This document shows positions 1 through 8,748 of a stretch of DNA of 64,000 nt, piece after piece (position 1 is the first letter of the stretch; each line of letters begins with the position of its first letter). The position numbers and the translations under genes were made by a program. The stretch comes from Fibrobacter sp. UBA4297 (GTDB taxonomy: Bacteria > Fibrobacterota > Fibrobacteria > Fibrobacterales > Fibrobacteraceae). Where the stretch lies: assembly GCF_002394865.1 (NCBI RefSeq), contig NZ_DGUZ01000001.1:1-64000 (forward strand), in the 5' to 3' direction. The notes under the pieces were generated by a model. The model was given only the letters and a program-made list of their open reading frames with translations, did not search any database and had not been told where the DNA came from.

Positions 1-111
1 TTCCTTTCTTTCAACGATTTGGTTCAACTGTCCCGCGTGGGCAGCCCGAATTCACGCAGCTTCATCATTCTGCGGTTGCTTAAAAGAGTTTAGGTTCCAT
101 GCATGAGTTTG

Positions 112-228
<117 letters not shown>

Positions 229-231
229 CAC

Positions 232-275
232 GCCCCGCCTGACGCAGCACGTCGGGCGGGGCTTTTTCTTTTTTT
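232..275 (+). terminator. Terminator of the rRNA operon
   Basis: GCCCCGCC (232-239) pairs perfectly with GGCGGGGC (255-262). A T-rich tract with one C follows. It sits directly behind the 5S gene, so it most likely ends the rRNA transcript. Confidence 0.9.
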
Positions 276-320
276 ACACGCCGCGCGCAGCCCGGCATCG
301 CCGTACACGGAATTCGTAGC

Positions 321-450
321 GTCATCCAGAGCGGAGCGAAGGATCCAGTGACGGTATTGAGTTCGCTCTCATGCCGGACCCCGATCCGGCATCGCTTTGC
401 GCAGTCCCCTCCCGCGTCCCTCATCGCTCGCTGCCCATTGCTCATCGCTT
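321..450. repeat. Dispersed palindromic repeats behind the rRNA operon
   Basis: A GTCATCC...GGATCC...GTGAC palindrome occupies 321-353 and ATGCCGGA...TCCGGCAT follows at about 371-394. Both belong to the dispersed family seen near 8611, 31101, 34751, 44518, 48106 and 59597. From about 410 to 450, TCATCGCT/CCCATTGC words repeat, resembling the short-word arrays elsewhere. No convincing gene is seen here. Confidence 0.6.
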
Positions 451-460
451 TTTGTATATT
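450..460 (+). promoter_or_regulatory. TATATT box just before a start codon
   Basis: TTTTTGTATATT ends at 460, eight bases before the ATG at 469. No good -35 is visible at 17 bp. The same word occurs before the GTG at 52673. The short distance implies a leaderless or nearly leaderless transcript. Confidence 0.4.
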
Positions 461-468
461 CCATACAA

Positions 469-1422
469 ATGACTAGACTTTCCGCCTACATCCTGCTTCT
501 CTCCCTCTTCCTCCTTGCCGCTTGCAACAGCGACAAGAATGAGTTTATGACCCCGAGTCCGGACGAACCCGTCGTTGACGTAAACATCGATGAATACTTC
601 GTAAATGGGAAAGTTATCGGAAAAACAAAGACGGATTTTTTGGTTATTGGTGATTTGCTGATTCTTCATCTTGATAGCGAATTAAAAAGGGTTATAAACG
701 CATATCTAGAAAAAACTTTAAAAAATAATCAATCGTATGATTTTGAGGCTAGTACAGCCAAGTTACATGTTGATGAGAATCTCTCTTATGGTGATTTTTA
801 TAAAACATTTGCGACAATGCATTTTGCTGGTTATTCAAATATAAAGTATGCTATCGGAACAAATTTCAAAGAAATTTATGATTTGAAATTACCCACGCGT
901 TCTCGCCCGTGTTTGCACGTTAATCCCTTTTATATTTCTCCTCCTTTAAGGTATAAGTATATGCGTAATCGTCAAAAGCTGTCACTTGATGAAATATTAG
1001 CTCGATTAAAAATCAAGGATGCTTATAAGTTAGTTTGTTTTGTAGATTATTTTAAAGATTATAATTCTCTGGACTTGATGCTAAGCTTTTATCGTGAAAA
1101 TGACAACATTGTTTATGCTATTAGCTTGAATGAAGGGGCTTTGAAAGCAAATCCCTCGTTTGATGGATTTTCATTCTATTCTTTTAATAATCTAGCGGAT
1201 TTGTGGAAATTCATTGCTGATATTCGTTCTAAAGAAAAATTACAAAATGATAGTAATGATGTAAAAAGCTCTGTTGCAAAATGCACCTCTGACTTATTTG
1301 GAGAACATGCTTCCTTAATTTTTGAGAACGACGAGCTGATGAAGGATATCGCTCCATTGCTCAAAGGATTAAAGGCATACGGATATAATGGGGAGAAAAT
1401 TAATTTTATGCAAGTCAATTAA
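469..1422 (+). CDS. Predicted lipoprotein of unknown function, AT-rich
   Basis: I do not recognise this 317-residue protein. The ATG at 469 gives a normal lipoprotein signal: charged start, hydrophobic run and LLAAC lipobox with the acylated Cys near residue 19. The frame is open upstream to 397, but that extension would bury the signal. After a short linker the chain is soluble, rich in Lys, Asn and Phe, with no catalytic motif I can name. Base composition is markedly AT-rich compared with the gene at 1499, which suggests foreign origin or weak constraint. Lipidation is inferred from the lipobox only. Confidence 0.7.
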   Translation: MTRLSAYILLLSLFLLAACNSDKNEFMTPSPDEPVVDVNIDEYFVNGKVIGKTKTDFLVIGDLLILHLDSELKRVINAYLEKTLKNNQSYDFEASTAKLHVDENLSYGDFYKTFATMHFAGYSNIKYAIGTNFKEIYDLKLPTRSRPCLHVNPFYISPPLRYKYMRNRQKLSLDEILARLKIKDAYKLVCFVDYFKDYNSLDLMLSFYRENDNIVYAISLNEGALKANPSFDGFSFYSFNNLADLWKFIADIRSKEKLQNDSNDVKSSVAKCTSDLFGEHASLIFENDELMKDIAPLLKGLKAYGYNGEKINFMQVN

Positions 1423-1498
1423 TTTCAGTGTCCAATTTCAGCAATCTCTCGCAACTAGCAACTAATTACCATTAATTAAAATTGCTATTCTTTGTCGC

Positions 1499-3355
1499 AT
1501 GAATCCTAGAATATCCTTTGTATTGCAGATGTCGCCATCGACCTCGTATGAAAACCTTGAGGCGGTCGCGCGTAACTTGCTCGAAGGGTTGAATGTTCTT
1601 TTGAATTCAGAACAGGTAAAGTGCTCCATCTTTTTGGATGGGCCTGTGATTGAGGCGCTTTACAATGTGGCAAAGCCGTTGATGTTCGGTAAAATTCAGA
1701 ATGCGATTCGCAATGGGGTTCTCGAATTTTTGGGTGGCGGCTATTACGATCCGATGCTGCCGCTTTTTCCGGAAGATTTGCAGACGATGCAGCTGGAGTT
1801 GCATCGTGATTACTTGAAGAAGGTGCTTGGCGCAGAACCGCAGGGGTATTTCAATTCCTCGTTGGTGTGGGAGCCGGGCATGGCCGATGTTCTGGAGCGC
1901 TCTCGCTTTGATTATGCACTGGTGACGGAAGCGGCTGTGCAAGATGCACTTGGCCGTTCGACGCCTGTTTCTGGCTGGTTTACGCTTGAAGACCGTGGTG
2001 CTCTTATCCGCATTGTTCCTGTGTCTGAGACTCTTTCGCAGGCGATTGCCGAAGATAATCTTGCGTGGCGAAGCATTTCCGAATCATATTGTCGTGATGG
2101 CAAGTCGGCAATTGCGCTTTTGGACATTCCTTCGGAACCTACGGAAATTGTTAATTTCTTTGGGCGCTTTGTGGACTTTATCGAGATGAACGAGGTTCAG
2201 ACTAGAACCGTTGGTTTTGCTGTGGATCAGCTTGAAACTTGCGGTACGATTAGCTTCCTTGTTTCGGCGGGCCGCAGGCTAGGGCTACCTTCGACGGCGC
2301 GTACTTGTCGCGAACTTTTGATTCGCCGTCCAGAAATCAATATGCACCACAAGTCTTTCCTGAATTTGTACAGGAGAGCCCGCAGTGTGCTTTCGGGCAA
2401 GAAGTGGCTTGAATTTTGCCATGCGCTTTTGCCCGCGATGGCTCCGCTTTATTTTAGGGATATGCACAACCGCTCGGGGATGCGTTCCATGATGGTGCGT
2501 AAGCGCTCGAACCGCATGTTGCTTTCGGCATCGCAGATTCTCGATGACCTCACAGGTTTTTCTGGACTTCGTGTGGATGTGTGTGACTTTTTGCTCCGGG
2601 GCAAGAAAGTTCTTTACTGTGAAAACCCAGAATCTTCTTATTTGCTGGATTACCGCATTGGCGGGGTGCTTCGGACGTGGAACTACAAGGGTGCAAAAAT
2701 AAACCTTGTGAATTCATGGCGCGATGATGGCGAACCTTCGGTTGCGTTTTTAGACTGCCTTGTGCCGAATGTTGACTTTACACCGGTCAAGTTGGAGCAG
2801 ATGCTCTACGATCGCAAGCACTTGCTTGCAGACCCGTATGACTATCGCATTCTGCGTTCGGATGTCGGCACGGAGATTATGTTAGACGAGGAGCAGGGCT
2901 TTGACAATGAAGAGCGCAAGGCTTTGTTCAAAATAAAGAAAGTCTTTACGTTCCAGGGCGATGCTGCCAAGTTTACAGTCTCGTATGCGATTGACAATCT
3001 TGCGTATGTGAATACGAAGGGCTATTTCGGGACGATTCTCGAGCTTGGGCTTTTGTCGCACGGCGATGTCAACAAAGTATGGATTGACGGCAAGAATGTT
3101 AAGTGGAATATGGTGGAACCGCTTTTGTACCCAGATGGAGAGTCTCTCGAGATTCGCGATGAAAAGGCTGGTTGCGTGTTCCGCATGAACTTTGATCGTC
3201 CGACGTCTATTTTTATCGGCTCCATTTTTGGGGCGACTTCAACCGCAGCTCCGCAAGCGTTCCAAGGCATTCGCGTGTTCCCGTTCTGGAATGCTCCGTT
3301 CAACGTGCTTGACCGTAAGGCGTTCAAGATTTCTGTGTCGGTGACGAAGAGGTAA
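1499..3355 (+). CDS. GH57-like protein (amylase/4-alpha-glucanotransferase type), probably inactive
   Basis: The 618 residues follow the GH57 plan: an N-terminal (beta/alpha)7-type domain, with GGGYYDP near residue 79 and LVWEPGM at 122-128, then a helical part and a C-terminal beta-sandwich like DUF1925/DUF1926 of 4-alpha-glucanotransferases. GH57 enzymes act on alpha-glucans. In active members the nucleophile Glu lies three residues before a conserved Trp (TERVW type). Here the matching segment is SSLVWEP, so Ser replaces Glu. The acid/base region is also poorly conserved (LLDIPSEP). GH57-like homologues without catalytic residues are known, so a non-catalytic glycan-binding or regulatory role is possible. 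Start is ATG 1499, with no Shine-Dalgarno but TATTCT seven bases upstream. The next gene starts 3 bp after the stop. Confidence 0.8.
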   Translation: MNPRISFVLQMSPSTSYENLEAVARNLLEGLNVLLNSEQVKCSIFLDGPVIEALYNVAKPLMFGKIQNAIRNGVLEFLGGGYYDPMLPLFPEDLQTMQLELHRDYLKKVLGAEPQGYFNSSLVWEPGMADVLERSRFDYALVTEAAVQDALGRSTPVSGWFTLEDRGALIRIVPVSETLSQAIAEDNLAWRSISESYCRDGKSAIALLDIPSEPTEIVNFFGRFVDFIEMNEVQTRTVGFAVDQLETCGTISFLVSAGRRLGLPSTARTCRELLIRRPEINMHHKSFLNLYRRARSVLSGKKWLEFCHALLPAMAPLYFRDMHNRSGMRSMMVRKRSNRMLLSASQILDDLTGFSGLRVDVCDFLLRGKKVLYCENPESSYLLDYRIGGVLRTWNYKGAKINLVNSWRDDGEPSVAFLDCLVPNVDFTPVKLEQMLYDRKHLLADPYDYRILRSDVGTEIMLDEEQGFDNEERKALFKIKKVFTFQGDAAKFTVSYAIDNLAYVNTKGYFGTILELGLLSHGDVNKVWIDGKNVKWNMVEPLLYPDGESLEIRDEKAGCVFRMNFDRPTSIFIGSIFGATSTAAPQAFQGIRVFPFWNAPFNVLDRKAFKISVSVTKR

Positions 3356-3358
3356 TTT

Positions 3359-4045
3359 GTGCGAGCCGACTTGATTGATATCCAGGTTGAAGATCGCGGC
3401 GAAGAAGTCGAAATTTCGCTGTACGGGATTCTTGGCGAATACCAACTTTCGGCTGTCCGTGAAAAGCTTGAAATGCTTGTGCGCGGCCCAGGCGTGTTCT
3501 TCTTTGTGAATCTCCAGAACGCCCGTTTCACGACAGAAGCTTATCGCGGCTTGTTCCTTGAAATTCTCAATTTGGTCAAGCAGCAGAAGGCTAGTTTGAT
3601 TTTGTTGTTCGATAGCGAAGAACTGCACGCTTATTTTGAACGCTATCGCAATATCTTTGAAATTTACAGGAATCGTGAGGAGTATCGCAAGTCAGGACTT
3701 TCGAAGCAGGTCCACTTGGTCGGTTTGCATTACGAAAAAAAGTCGATTAGCCTTTCTCCTGGCTTTGCAATTTCTGTAGCGTTGTTCCTGATAGGTTGGG
3801 CTGTTACGTTATTTGTTATTGTCGTGGAACAGGGGCGTGAAATTTCTGATAAGCAGGCGCAGATTACGTCGCTCGAAAGCCAGAAAGCCCGTTACATCCG
3901 CGAAATTGACCGCTTGGAATCAGCGATTGGCCCGATGCGTAAGCTTGGCGTTGTGCAGGATACGACTTTGCTGAGTTCCTTTGGTGCTATCCAGGACTGG
4001 GTGACTTATTTGGAATACTTGGAGAAGACACGTCGTGAAAAATAG
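3359..4045 (+). CDS. STAS-like domain protein with one membrane helix and coiled coil
   Basis: This 228-residue protein starts with GTG three bases after the GH57-like gene. Residues 1-115 resemble a STAS/anti-sigma-antagonist fold (alternating strands and helices, with FFFVNLQNARF near the centre). A single hydrophobic segment at about residues 137-160 follows, then a heptad-rich coiled coil (about 163-195) and a short tail. The order suggests a cytoplasmic sensor or scaffold joined through the membrane to a periplasmic coiled coil. It overlaps the following transglycosylase gene by 11 bp, so translation is probably coupled and the two may act together at the cell wall. The STAS assignment is tentative. 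Confidence 0.6.
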   Translation: MRADLIDIQVEDRGEEVEISLYGILGEYQLSAVREKLEMLVRGPGVFFFVNLQNARFTTEAYRGLFLEILNLVKQQKASLILLFDSEELHAYFERYRNIFEIYRNREEYRKSGLSKQVHLVGLHYEKKSISLSPGFAISVALFLIGWAVTLFVIVVEQGREISDKQAQITSLESQKARYIREIDRLESAIGPMRKLGVVQDTTLLSSFGAIQDWVTYLEYLEKTRREK

Positions 4046-4721
4046 AGTTCGTCTCTCCGCGATGAACGTAAGTGTCCTGTTTATCATTGGCTTTGCGGTT
4101 TTATTTTTCTTTGCGAGCGAATGGTATTCCAATAGTCGTAAACTTGAAAAGCTTGCCTATCAGGAACGCATTCTCCATAATGATATGGAACATTTAGAGG
4201 TGGTGGGGAAGTGGACGCTCGATTACTTGAAGATTGAAAAAGCGCTCACGTACATGATTGGCGATAAAATCTCCGAGGTGAGTTTCCGCATGTTGGCCGA
4301 AAATCTATGGCAGATTTCGCAGTCGTATTCGCTGGATCCGTTGATTGTCCTTGCTGTTGTCGCGCAGGAAAGTCGTGGAAATCCGCTTGCCCGTGGAAGG
4401 TTCCAGACTGGAAAATTTTCGGGTGCGCTAGGTTTGATGCAAATAAAGTTGGAAACTGCAAAAAAGATTGGGCGCAGGTTTGGTCTTGTTATTGAAAGTG
4501 AAGACGACTTGATGCGTCCGGAAGTGAACGTGGTTGTGGGCTCTGCTTACCTCATTCGCTTGATTGGAAAGTATGGCAATTTGAGGGAGGCCCTCGTGGC
4601 GTACAACCTTGGGCATACGGCCGTTGATAAATTACTGGAAAAAAATGCCCCGCTCCCAACTTCCTATTACGAGGGTGTTATCGCTAAATACAAGGATCTT
4701 GTGGCACACTGTTCATTTTGA
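4035..4721 (+). CDS. Membrane-anchored lytic transglycosylase (SLT domain)
   Basis: The 228-residue product cleaves the MurNAc-GlcNAc bond of peptidoglycan by family inference. One N-terminal membrane anchor (about residues 12-28) precedes a coiled coil and a C-terminal SLT domain. The catalytic Glu is E112 in VVAQESRGNP, followed by the GALGLMQI motif and AYNLG near the end, all standard for the family. GTG at 4035 lies inside the preceding STAS-like gene. Both proteins share the plan of one membrane helix plus coiled coil, which fits a partnership. Confidence 0.9.
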   Translation: MKNRVRLSAMNVSVLFIIGFAVLFFFASEWYSNSRKLEKLAYQERILHNDMEHLEVVGKWTLDYLKIEKALTYMIGDKISEVSFRMLAENLWQISQSYSLDPLIVLAVVAQESRGNPLARGRFQTGKFSGALGLMQIKLETAKKIGRRFGLVIESEDDLMRPEVNVVVGSAYLIRLIGKYGNLREALVAYNLGHTAVDKLLEKNAPLPTSYYEGVIAKYKDLVAHCSF

Positions 4722-4724
4722 GAA

Positions 4725-4870
4725 GGTTTTTAGTTAGTAGTTACTAGAGATTGCAATAAGAACATTTCTAGTAACTCAGAACTCTTAACTGAGAACTATA
4801 ATCCTGCTAACGAATCACTGTTTACACCCTACTTTCCAACGATTATTGACCAATGACCAATATCTTTTTT
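4725..4870. repeat. Short-word repeat arms, AGTTACTAG type
   Basis: TTAGTTAGTAGTTACTAGA on the left is answered by TCTAGTAACTCAGAAC on the right, making complementary arms. ACTGAGAAC and TGACCAATGACCAA words follow. This is one of about twelve such arrays in the window. The TAAATT box at 4872-4877 for the next gene lies at its right edge. Confidence 0.65.
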
Positions 4871-4883
4871 CTAAATTCTAGCT

Positions 4884-6272
4884 GTGATTAGGAATTTGAC
4901 TTTTATTCTTGCTTTGATGGGGATCGCCTTCGCTGGCGAAGTCCGCTATGACTGTCTGCAATTTGTAGAACAGGGGCTTGCGAGTGACCCGCAAATGGAA
5001 GAACTGCGTTTTGGTACTGAAGCCAAGAAAGATAAAATCCGTTCGCTCAAGGCCGAAGTAATCTTGCCGACTTTTACAGTTTCGATGATGGTGGGGCCTG
5101 CTCCGGGCCTTAAGGAATACAACGATTACTATTTCAATGAAGCTGGTGATACGCTCGGTATTGAAAAGGCCGAAAAGTACGATTTCTCCAGAATGGGACC
5201 ATTTTGGGGGGTCGAAGCAAAGTTTGTTCAGCCGTTGAATTTGGGACAGTACCGTACAGGTAAACTTGCCTTGGAAGCGGATTTGCAACAGAAAACTTTT
5301 GAGATTGAAAATGCAACTCTCAAAAAAGAAGTTGAACTCCAGAGCTATTATTACAACTACCTCCTTGCGCTTGAAATGAAACGCCTCGCTGCCGATGCGA
5401 AAAAGCAGGTGGACAAGGCATACGACCAGATTGAGGAAGCGTTGGACGAAGATGAACCGACGGTCTCTCAAAACGACCTATTGAACCTGAAGGCGAAAAT
5501 GCACACTGTCAAGGAAGGTGTGATTGAAGCGGACCTTGGTATGAAGCGTGTGCAACTGGCTATCCGTTTTGCACTTTCCTTGCAGGAGGGGGAAACTTTT
5601 GCTGCCGAAGATACGGTTTTAGCTGTGAGACCGGAACATCTCCCGACGGAGGAGGAAGTTCGTGAACTTACGGTGAAGTTCAATCCGGAACTGAAACAGC
5701 TGGAAGCGGGCCTTCGCGCTCGCAGGCTCCAGATGGATTTGGCTGAGGCAAAACTTGCTCCGGAGTTCTTTATCATGGGCGAGTTCGAGTATGTAAAAAG
5801 CTGGGCCGGAAATCGCAATGTGCTCCAGAAGAACGCTTTTGCGCAGGATGCCGTGAACCGAATTTCTGGACTTATCGGAGTGGGCTTGCGCTATCGTTTG
5901 AATTTCTGGAAAAGCTGGGAAGAATTCCGCAAGGCAAGGACCGATTATCGCGGACTCAAGTTGAAAGAAAATTACGCTTCGAACGGCCTTGTAGCAAAGG
6001 CTGTGGAGCAGTATTATCAGGTTGTCGCGGCTAAGGAAAAACTGGATGCTTTACGTGAAAGTTTGCGCGCCTCGGAAGCCCTTTTAAAAGGTGCCGCAAT
6101 GAAATACGACTTGGACAAGTCCCAAACGGGTGAGCTAGTGTCGGCTTATACGCAAAATGTAAGCATGCAAAAAGATTATTATTTTGCGGTTTGCCGATAT
6201 AATGTCGAATTTGCCGGATTAGTGGCAAAGATGGGGTTGTCTCTTAGCGCCTATAAAACGTATTTTAAGTAA
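4884..6272 (+). CDS. TolC-like outer-membrane factor
   Basis: The 462-residue protein has a signal peptide (cleavage near AFAG at residue 18) and long amphipathic helices with two-fold internal similarity, the mark of the OEP/TolC family. These proteins form the outer-membrane channel of tripartite export systems. GTG 4884 is chosen because it starts the signal peptide. TAAATT lies six bases before it and no Shine-Dalgarno is seen, so the mRNA may be leaderless. It heads a compact gene run with MlaC-like, DUF2953-like and RsuA-like genes, but no inner-membrane pump or adaptor is adjacent. Confidence 0.82.
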   Translation: MIRNLTFILALMGIAFAGEVRYDCLQFVEQGLASDPQMEELRFGTEAKKDKIRSLKAEVILPTFTVSMMVGPAPGLKEYNDYYFNEAGDTLGIEKAEKYDFSRMGPFWGVEAKFVQPLNLGQYRTGKLALEADLQQKTFEIENATLKKEVELQSYYYNYLLALEMKRLAADAKKQVDKAYDQIEEALDEDEPTVSQNDLLNLKAKMHTVKEGVIEADLGMKRVQLAIRFALSLQEGETFAAEDTVLAVRPEHLPTEEEVRELTVKFNPELKQLEAGLRARRLQMDLAEAKLAPEFFIMGEFEYVKSWAGNRNVLQKNAFAQDAVNRISGLIGVGLRYRLNFWKSWEEFRKARTDYRGLKLKENYASNGLVAKAVEQYYQVVAAKEKLDALRESLRASEALLKGAAMKYDLDKSQTGELVSAYTQNVSMQKDYYFAVCRYNVEFAGLVAKMGLSLSAYKTYFK

Positions 6273-6291
6273 AAAAAGAGGAGATTTAAAG

Positions 6292-6870
6292 ATGTTTAAG
6301 AAAATTTTGATTGCTATTGCTTGTGCTTCGCTCTTGTCTTTTGCTGCCGAAGATCCTGTGTCTGTCGTGAAGAGCAAGGACATTGAACTGCAGAACATTA
6401 TCAAGAAGTCCAAGCGTACCGCGAAGGAAACGGAACGCGTCAAGAACCTTTTGAATGATTCCTTTGACTTTGCTCTCTTGGCCAAGAAGTCCTTGGCCGC
6501 TAGCGATTGGAAGGCTCAGGACGAAGCTTCTCAGCAGAAGTTTGTGACGGAATTCCAGCGCATGGTCCGCAACTCGAGTGCAAACCGTTTGGAACTTTAT
6601 CGCGCCGATTCTACGATTTACGAACCGGCCAAGATGAAGGGCTCGGACGACGCTCGCGTGATTGCTCACTTGTGGAACAAGGGCAAGGAATCGGTGCTCG
6701 AATACAAGATGACGCTTGTGAATGGCAAGTGGAAGGCTTGGGACTTGGTCATCGATGACCTTTCTACGGCTCGCAACTATAAGGAACAGTTCAGCAAAAT
6801 CTTGAAAGAGAAGAGCTTTGCCGAATTGATCGATATTATCAGCAAGAAGGCTGACGAAGCCGAAAAGTAA
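6292..6870 (+). CDS. MlaC-like periplasmic phospholipid-binding protein
   Basis: The 192 residues begin with a clear signal peptide (cleavage after SFAA), followed by a MlaC/Ttg2D-like domain: helical N-terminal half, then strands around LEYKMTLVNGKWKAWDLVIDD. MlaC shuttles phospholipids between the outer membrane and the MlaFEDB transporter. AGAGGAG upstream is a proper Shine-Dalgarno. The TolC-like gene ends 19 bp upstream and the next gene overlaps by one base (TAATG). No mlaE or mlaF is nearby. An MCE protein lies 50 kb away at 57119. Confidence 0.85.
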   Translation: MFKKILIAIACASLLSFAAEDPVSVVKSKDIELQNIIKKSKRTAKETERVKNLLNDSFDFALLAKKSLAASDWKAQDEASQQKFVTEFQRMVRNSSANRLELYRADSTIYEPAKMKGSDDARVIAHLWNKGKESVLEYKMTLVNGKWKAWDLVIDDLSTARNYKEQFSKILKEKSFAELIDIISKKADEAEK

Positions 6871-7904
6871 TGGGCTTTTTTTCCTGGCTCCTTTGTGTAA
6901 TTCTCGTTGTAGCGCTTGTGCTACTGCTTTTCCCGTTTTCGTTTCGAATTGATTTCGAGGCCGGGGAGCGCGGTGTGCGGGCGCTTTTCTTTTTTTTCAA
7001 GAAGAAGGTTTACGAGTACGAGAAGAAGTGGAAGGATGAAGTTGGCAGTAGGCAGTTGGCAGTAGAAGGAGACGACAAATGCGTAGATCGAGAGTCGCGA
7101 CCAAGCTCGCTTGGGCATGACCGAGATCAGCATTTGGGACAAGAGCGAAGCGATTGTCCAAAGACGAGAGACGAGAGACGAGATGCGCCGGCGGCGAACT
7201 CTGATGCTGAAGAAAAAGACGGTGAACAAGAATCGTTGACTGAAGCTGTTGCGAAAAAGCCTGCAGAAACTCCCAAGACGGAGCTTTTAGAAGCGAGTGA
7301 CGATGGTGCAGGTAACGAGAGTACGCAATCTGCTGAAGTGAAAGCTTCGCCGGTTGTTGAAGTTTCGTCCGATGTGAAAGCCGTGGAATCCGAGAATCGC
7401 GATTCCGAAAAAAACGAGACGCCCTCCGAAGATAAAAAGCCGAAGAAGGAAAAGCACAAGCTTTCGGACCGTGAATTTTGGACCATCATTTTGACGCCGG
7501 ATTTTGATGCTAGGGCGTTCAAGTACATTCTGAAAATTTTGAAGGCGGTGCTTTCGCTGTTCCGTGTGCGCTTTAGAGATTGCTTTGTCGAAGGAATCCG
7601 CTCGGATTACCAGACCATGGGCTATATCGCGGCGGCGAACGGATTCTTGAAAGCGTACCCGTACGTTGGCGATTGGGACTTGAGAATGGACTGGTGTAAC
7701 GAAAAGGAACTCCGCGCTGTTGGTTCGGTCCACTTGAGCATTACGTTGCTCCGCATTTTCTGCTTTACTTTGGAAACTCTTGTGCTGGCTGGGATTTTGG
7801 CGTTTAGCTTTTGGCGCCGTCGCGCACATGTGATTAAAACAAATGAACTTCCGCAACTCGGTTTTATCCGCAGGCGGATTCTTGAATTTATTTTGGAGGA
7901 CTGA
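6870..7904 (+). CDS. DUF2953-like membrane protein carrying a repeat-derived insert
   Basis: This 344-residue protein has an N-terminal membrane helix (about 4-24), a charged linker and a C-terminal part with another hydrophobic segment (about 293-312). Segments such as VRFRDCFVEGIRSDYQTMGY weakly recall DUF2953. Residues about 58-108, encoded by 7044-7190, look unlike the rest. The DNA there repeats GTTGGCAGTAG and GACGAGA words and holds palindromes such as GGACAA...TTGTCC, like the intergenic repeats. An in-frame repeat insertion into a tolerant linker is likely. The start codon overlaps the previous stop (TAATG), and the stop overlaps the next start (TGATG), so translation is coupled. Confidence 0.7.
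   Translation: MGFFSWLLCVILVVALVLLLFPFSFRIDFEAGERGVRALFFFFKKKVYEYEKKWKDEVGSRQLAVEGDDKCVDRESRPSSLGHDRDQHLGQERSDCPKTRDERRDAPAANSDAEEKDGEQESLTEAVAKKPAETPKTELLEASDDGAGNESTQSAEVKASPVVEVSSDVKAVESENRDSEKNETPSEDKKPKKEKHKLSDREFWTIILTPDFDARAFKYILKILKAVLSLFRVRFRDCFVEGIRSDYQTMGYIAAANGFLKAYPYVGDWDLRMDWCNEKELRAVGSVHLSITLLRIFCFTLETLVLAGILAFSFWRRRAHVIKTNELPQLGFIRRRILEFILED
7044..7190. repeat. Intergenic-type repeats inside a coding region
   Basis: GTTGGCAGTAGGCAGTTGGC at the left, GACCAAGCTCGCTTGGGC and GGACAA...TTGTCC palindromes in the middle, and AGACGAGAGACGAGAGACG at the right are the same word types seen between genes. The reading frame stays open through all 147 bp. The encoded segment is polar and of low complexity. 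Confidence 0.7.
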
Positions 7905-8608
7905 TGGCTGTTTTGACTTTGGAACGTTTGCTTGCTTCGATGGGCTTTGGCAGCCGCAAGGATGCGCGTGGATTAGTGCGCATGGGCCTTGTGGAACTGG
8001 ATGGCAAGGTTCTCGATGACCCGTTCATGGAATTCAAGACACGTCCGGAGTTCATCACGGTGAATGGCGAAGAAGCGCCGACGGTCGAGAAGTTGTACGT
8101 GATGCTTTTCAAGCCAACGGATGTGGAATGCAGCCACAACGCTCGTGACCACAAGCCTGTGTACGATTTACTGCCGGAACGCTTTACGGCAATGGGTATC
8201 CAGTCCGTCGGACGCTTGGATGCGGATTCTTCGGGACTCTTGTTGCTCTCGAATCAGGGAGACTTTATCCACAAGGTCGAAAGCCCGAAGAAGGGACTCT
8301 GGAAAAAGTATCGCGTGACGCTTGCACGCCCATTTACAGAGGCGCAGAAGGCGGAACTCTTGGCGGGCGTGATGCTCAAGGACGAACGACGTCCGGTGCT
8401 GGCTCGCGAGATTGAAGTGAACGGTGATGCGGTGGACATCTCGATTGGCGAGGGACTGTACCATCAGGTTCGTCGTATGTTCGCCGCAGTCGGCAATCAC
8501 GTTGAAACGCTTGAACGCATTGCGATTGGACCGGTTGTTCTGGATCGTACGCTCGGCGAGGGCGGTTGGCGATTCTTGACGGATGAAGAAGTCGCGTCGC
8601 TGTCGTAA
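7904..8608 (+). CDS. rsuA: RsuA-family rRNA pseudouridine synthase
   Basis: The 234-residue protein has an S4 RNA-binding domain (about residues 1-60) followed by a pseudouridine synthase domain. The motif GRLDADSSGLLLLS carries the catalytic Asp at D106, and LYHQVRRM near residue 187 is also typical. RsuA/RluB-type enzymes convert a specific uridine of 16S or 23S rRNA. The size fits RsuA, but the exact target cannot be read from sequence. ATG overlaps the preceding stop by one base. Confidence 0.87.
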   Translation: MAVLTLERLLASMGFGSRKDARGLVRMGLVELDGKVLDDPFMEFKTRPEFITVNGEEAPTVEKLYVMLFKPTDVECSHNARDHKPVYDLLPERFTAMGIQSVGRLDADSSGLLLLSNQGDFIHKVESPKKGLWKKYRVTLARPFTEAQKAELLAGVMLKDERRPVLAREIEVNGDAVDISIGEGLYHQVRRMFAAVGNHVETLERIAIGPVVLDRTLGEGGWRFLTDEEVASLS

Positions 8609-8610
8609 TG

Positions 8611-8665
8611 AAGGAGATGCCCGCTTACTTCGACTGCGCTCAGCACAGGCTCCGGCGGGCATGAC
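8611..8665. repeat. GCCCGC...GCGGGCATGAC palindromic element
   Basis: ATGCCCGC at the left pairs with GCGGGCAT at the right around TTCGACTGCGCTCAGCACAG. It belongs to the same dispersed family as the copies at 31101 and 34751 and lies immediately after the rsuA stop. Confidence 0.65.
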
Positions 8666-8669
8666 AAAG

Positions 8670-8700
8670 AAAAAGAAAAGCCGGCGTTCAAGCCGGCTCT
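8670..8700. terminator. Terminator between convergent rsuA and HU genes
   Basis: AGCCGGC (8679-8685) pairs with GCCGGCT (8692-8698) across a six-base loop. An A-rich stretch on the left gives a U-tract on the minus strand and CTCTTTC lies on the right. It should mainly serve the HU gene. Confidence 0.8.
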
Positions 8701-8748
8701 TTCGTATCAGGTGTTTGCGTAGCCTGAGTTAATAGGTTCAACGTTCGT

